From Burkholderiales bacterium (GTDB lineage Bacteria; Pseudomonadota; Gammaproteobacteria; Burkholderiales; Burkholderiaceae_C), in assembly GCA_947453625.1 (NCBI GenBank), contig CANGHK010000036.1, positions 1-51,427 on the forward strand: 51,427 bases of DNA, given 5' to 3'. The notes beneath the pieces were generated by a model, which searched no databases, was not told the DNA's origin, and was given only the letters and a program-made list of their open reading frames with translations. Shown piece after piece: positions 50,995-51,427 of this stretch. The position numbers and the translations under genes are program-made. Every line of letters starts with the position of its first letter. The first letter of the stretch is position 1.

Positions 50995-51427
50995 GGGTCG
51001 CCCGATGTAACGGCGGATGTAAGACGATTTCCCGAATCCATCGGGGCGGCGATGACCACGGCGCTGCCGGGCTTGGGGTGACGGTTGCCGGCCAGCAGCA
51101 CATGGGCCGCTCGGTCGCAGGGTCTCGGGCTGGCGCTGGTCAATGCCCGGGGCGGCAGCGCAGGTGACGGGCCACAGCCGCGGCAGGATGCCCGCCAGCG
51201 CACGGGCCGGCGGATCGGGTTGGCGCGTTGATCACCGGTTCGCCCAGCAGCGCACGAGAAGACGTCTATCGCGGCAACATCGCATTCTCAACGAGCGGCA
51301 ATTGCCTTGACCAGCCGATCCGCAAGGGCATGAAGGCGCCTGGGGTGGGAGCGAACCCGCACCGGCTGCCACCGGACAGCAGCCCCGTATGCTGGCGGCG
51401 CCAATAACAGTCCGGTCGGCACATCCC
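50995..51427. other. Gene-free window end
   Basis: No coding region with recognizable family features was found in these 433 bases. Two GATGTAA repeats (51004-51010 and 51016-51022) follow the terminator. Codon-like third-position bias is weak in all frames. It may be a degenerate region or the beginning of a different locus. Confidence 0.5.

Noticed and set aside
50970-51203. 77-codon minus-strand ORF after tRNA-His
   Set aside because: It runs through the terminator and has no recognizable domain; a possible integrase remnant could not be supported.

Overview
This 51.4 kb window is chromosomal DNA of a GC-rich betaproteobacterium, most likely a Burkholderiales member near the Comamonadaceae / Rubrivivax-Leptothrix-Sphaerotilus group. 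The evidence is the strong third-position G/C bias, the order rpsP-rimM-trmD-rplS-NUDIX-CobD family-rsgA-M48 peptidase-orn, the order hup-tRNA-Val-ppiD-tRNA-His, and an elongation factor P with Arg32 next to an EarP rhamnosyltransferase. It is densely coded with short intergenic gaps and many ATGA/GTGA/TTGA stop-start overlaps. I see no insertion sequence, prophage or CRISPR array.

Layout. 1-4842: esterase tail, yaaA, a prolyl-4-hydroxylase-like dioxygenase, a small Ala/Lys-rich exported protein, a beta-CASP ribonuclease, a TM2-like membrane protein and a GNAT acetyltransferase. 4894-12462: ribosomal and RNA-maturation block (rpsP, rimM, trmD, rplS, CoA-type NUDIX, CobD family, rsgA, M48 protease, orn), broken by two repeat-rich gaps (7346-7669 and 9399-9550). 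12503-16365: four genes (GT2, ChbG/NaxD-like deacetylase, GtrA, ArnT-like GT39) that together look like an aminosugar lipid A modification system. 16414-28558: tandem-FKBP isomerase, gluQ, a LysR regulator divergent from pirin, DUF599, alpha/beta hydrolase, trhO divergent from dnaE, patatin lipase, an Arg/Gly-rich exported protein and a ComEA-like helix-hairpin-helix protein. 28686-36472: lipopolysaccharide-core type cluster (five glycosyltransferases, a methyltransferase, a DUF4254 protein and waaC). 36580-37199: a VapBC toxin-antitoxin pair. 37299-48104: pyrD, rpiA, mnmC with a DUF3445 protein, efp with earP, uvrC, a TonB-C-like lipoprotein, pgsA and a drug/metabolite transporter. 48149-51427: hup, tRNA-Val, ppiD, tRNA-His with a strong terminator, then a gene-free end.

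The most notable signals beyond gene calls are these. A -10-like hexamer lies 5-8 nt before the start codon of about a dozen genes, which predicts leaderless or almost leaderless mRNAs. A perfect 28-bp inverted repeat supplies both -10 hexamers between trhO and dnaE. Overlapping dyads lie between the LysR gene and pirin. A cloverleaf-like fold sits at the end of rplS, followed by a row of tiny-loop hairpins. A 73-bp direct repeat has a diverged inverted copy 28 kb away. A terminator precedes ppiD, suggesting an sRNA or attenuator. No wholly new system can be proven from the sequence alone; the lipid A module and the leaderless-promoter pattern are the best leads.
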